Positions 63,917 to 64,000 of a stretch of DNA of 64,000 nt are shown here, piece after piece. Source of the stretch: Cognatilysobacter bugurensis (lineage in GTDB: Bacteria > Pseudomonadota > Gammaproteobacteria > Xanthomonadales > Xanthomonadaceae); assembly GCF_014652095.1 (NCBI RefSeq), contig NZ_BMYD01000001.1, positions 1,093,466 to 1,157,465 of the forward strand, read 5' to 3'. Position 1 is the stretch's first letter. Each line of letters opens with the position of its first letter. The position numbers were made by a program, and so were the translations under genes. A model generated the notes under the pieces. That model saw only the letters and a list, made by a program, of their open reading frames with translations. It searched no databases and had not been told where the DNA came from.

Positions 63917-64000
63917 GTGTCGAAGTCCATCCAGTTCCGCGCCACTCTCGCTGCAGCGATCGCACTTGCCGCCGGCAACGCGTTCGCCGCCGACGTCACG
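63917..64000 (+). CDS. pstS: phosphate-binding protein PstS, N-terminus only
   Basis: GTG 63917 after GAGGAG opens MSKSIQFRATLAAAIALAAG then NAFAADVT, a signal peptide with cleavage after AFA and the start of a mature protein. 28 codons are visible and the frame is open at the window end. Identification rests on the Pho box and the ADVT start typical of PstS, plus the neighbouring phosphate porin; the conserved domain itself lies outside. Confidence 0.7.
   Translation, partial: MSKSIQFRATLAAAIALAAGNAFAADVT

Overview
The window is a 64 kb piece of a high-GC gammaproteobacterial chromosome. The gene orders rpsP-rimM-trmD-rplS, rpsT/murJ/ribF/ileS/lspA/ispH and rplU-rpmA-obgE fit that class. 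A large TonB-dependent receptor, a DUF4124 protein and the ccsA-like gene divergent from ffh lean towards a Xanthomonadales/Nevskiales-type lineage, but the genus cannot be fixed from sequence alone.

Left chromosomal part (1-26.7 kb): a TonB-dependent receptor cut by the window edge; mutS; katG with two inverted repeats in its promoter region; hslR; the rpsP-rimM-trmD-rplS operon with ffh; a GGDEF-EAL protein; radA. Next is an overlapping Leloir operon (family-2 glycosidase, galT, galK, galM) facing a divergent operon of a glycosyltransferase, UDP-galactopyranose mutase and a glycoside-hydrolase/RmlD fusion. Together these look like galactose entry into metabolism plus galactofuranose-type glycan synthesis.

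Middle (26.75-42.05 kb): a 15.26 kb integrative element bounded by a 48-bp direct repeat. The right copy is the 3' part of an intact tRNA-Thr(CGU); the left copy is a tRNA fragment still next to what appears to be the tRNA's original terminator. The left half is phage-like: tyrosine integrase, small genes, AlpA-type regulator, an O-like replication protein whose gene contains iterons and an A+T-rich tandem repeat (a candidate origin), a DnaC-like helicase loader, an unusual array of alternating CG-rich 33-bp units, and a decayed virion-protein gene. The right half is cargo of visibly lower and patchier GC: a bacteriocin cassette (HlyD adaptor, a 63-residue double-glycine peptide, an apparently active rhomboid protease, a C39-peptidase ABC exporter), a DUF4124 protein, decayed fragments, a two-gene membrane-protein module with its own promoter and operator-like repeat, and a HEPN-like gene next to the right end.

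Right chromosomal part (42-64 kb): tRNA-Thr; ispH-lspA-ileS-ribF-murJ with divergent rpsT; obgE-rpmA-rplU; a YidB-like membrane protein; uvrA with an overlapping thioesterase; a copper chaperone; enoyl-CoA hydratases; sulfurtransferase-Nudix-DUF1289; an FKBP-type isomerase; nth; and finally a Pho-type pair, an OprP-like porin and a divergent pstS (cut by the edge), each preceded by Pho-box-like repeats.

The most novel-looking parts are the rhomboid-containing bacteriocin cassette and the replication/array region of the element. Decayed genes in the element mean part of it is probably no longer functional.
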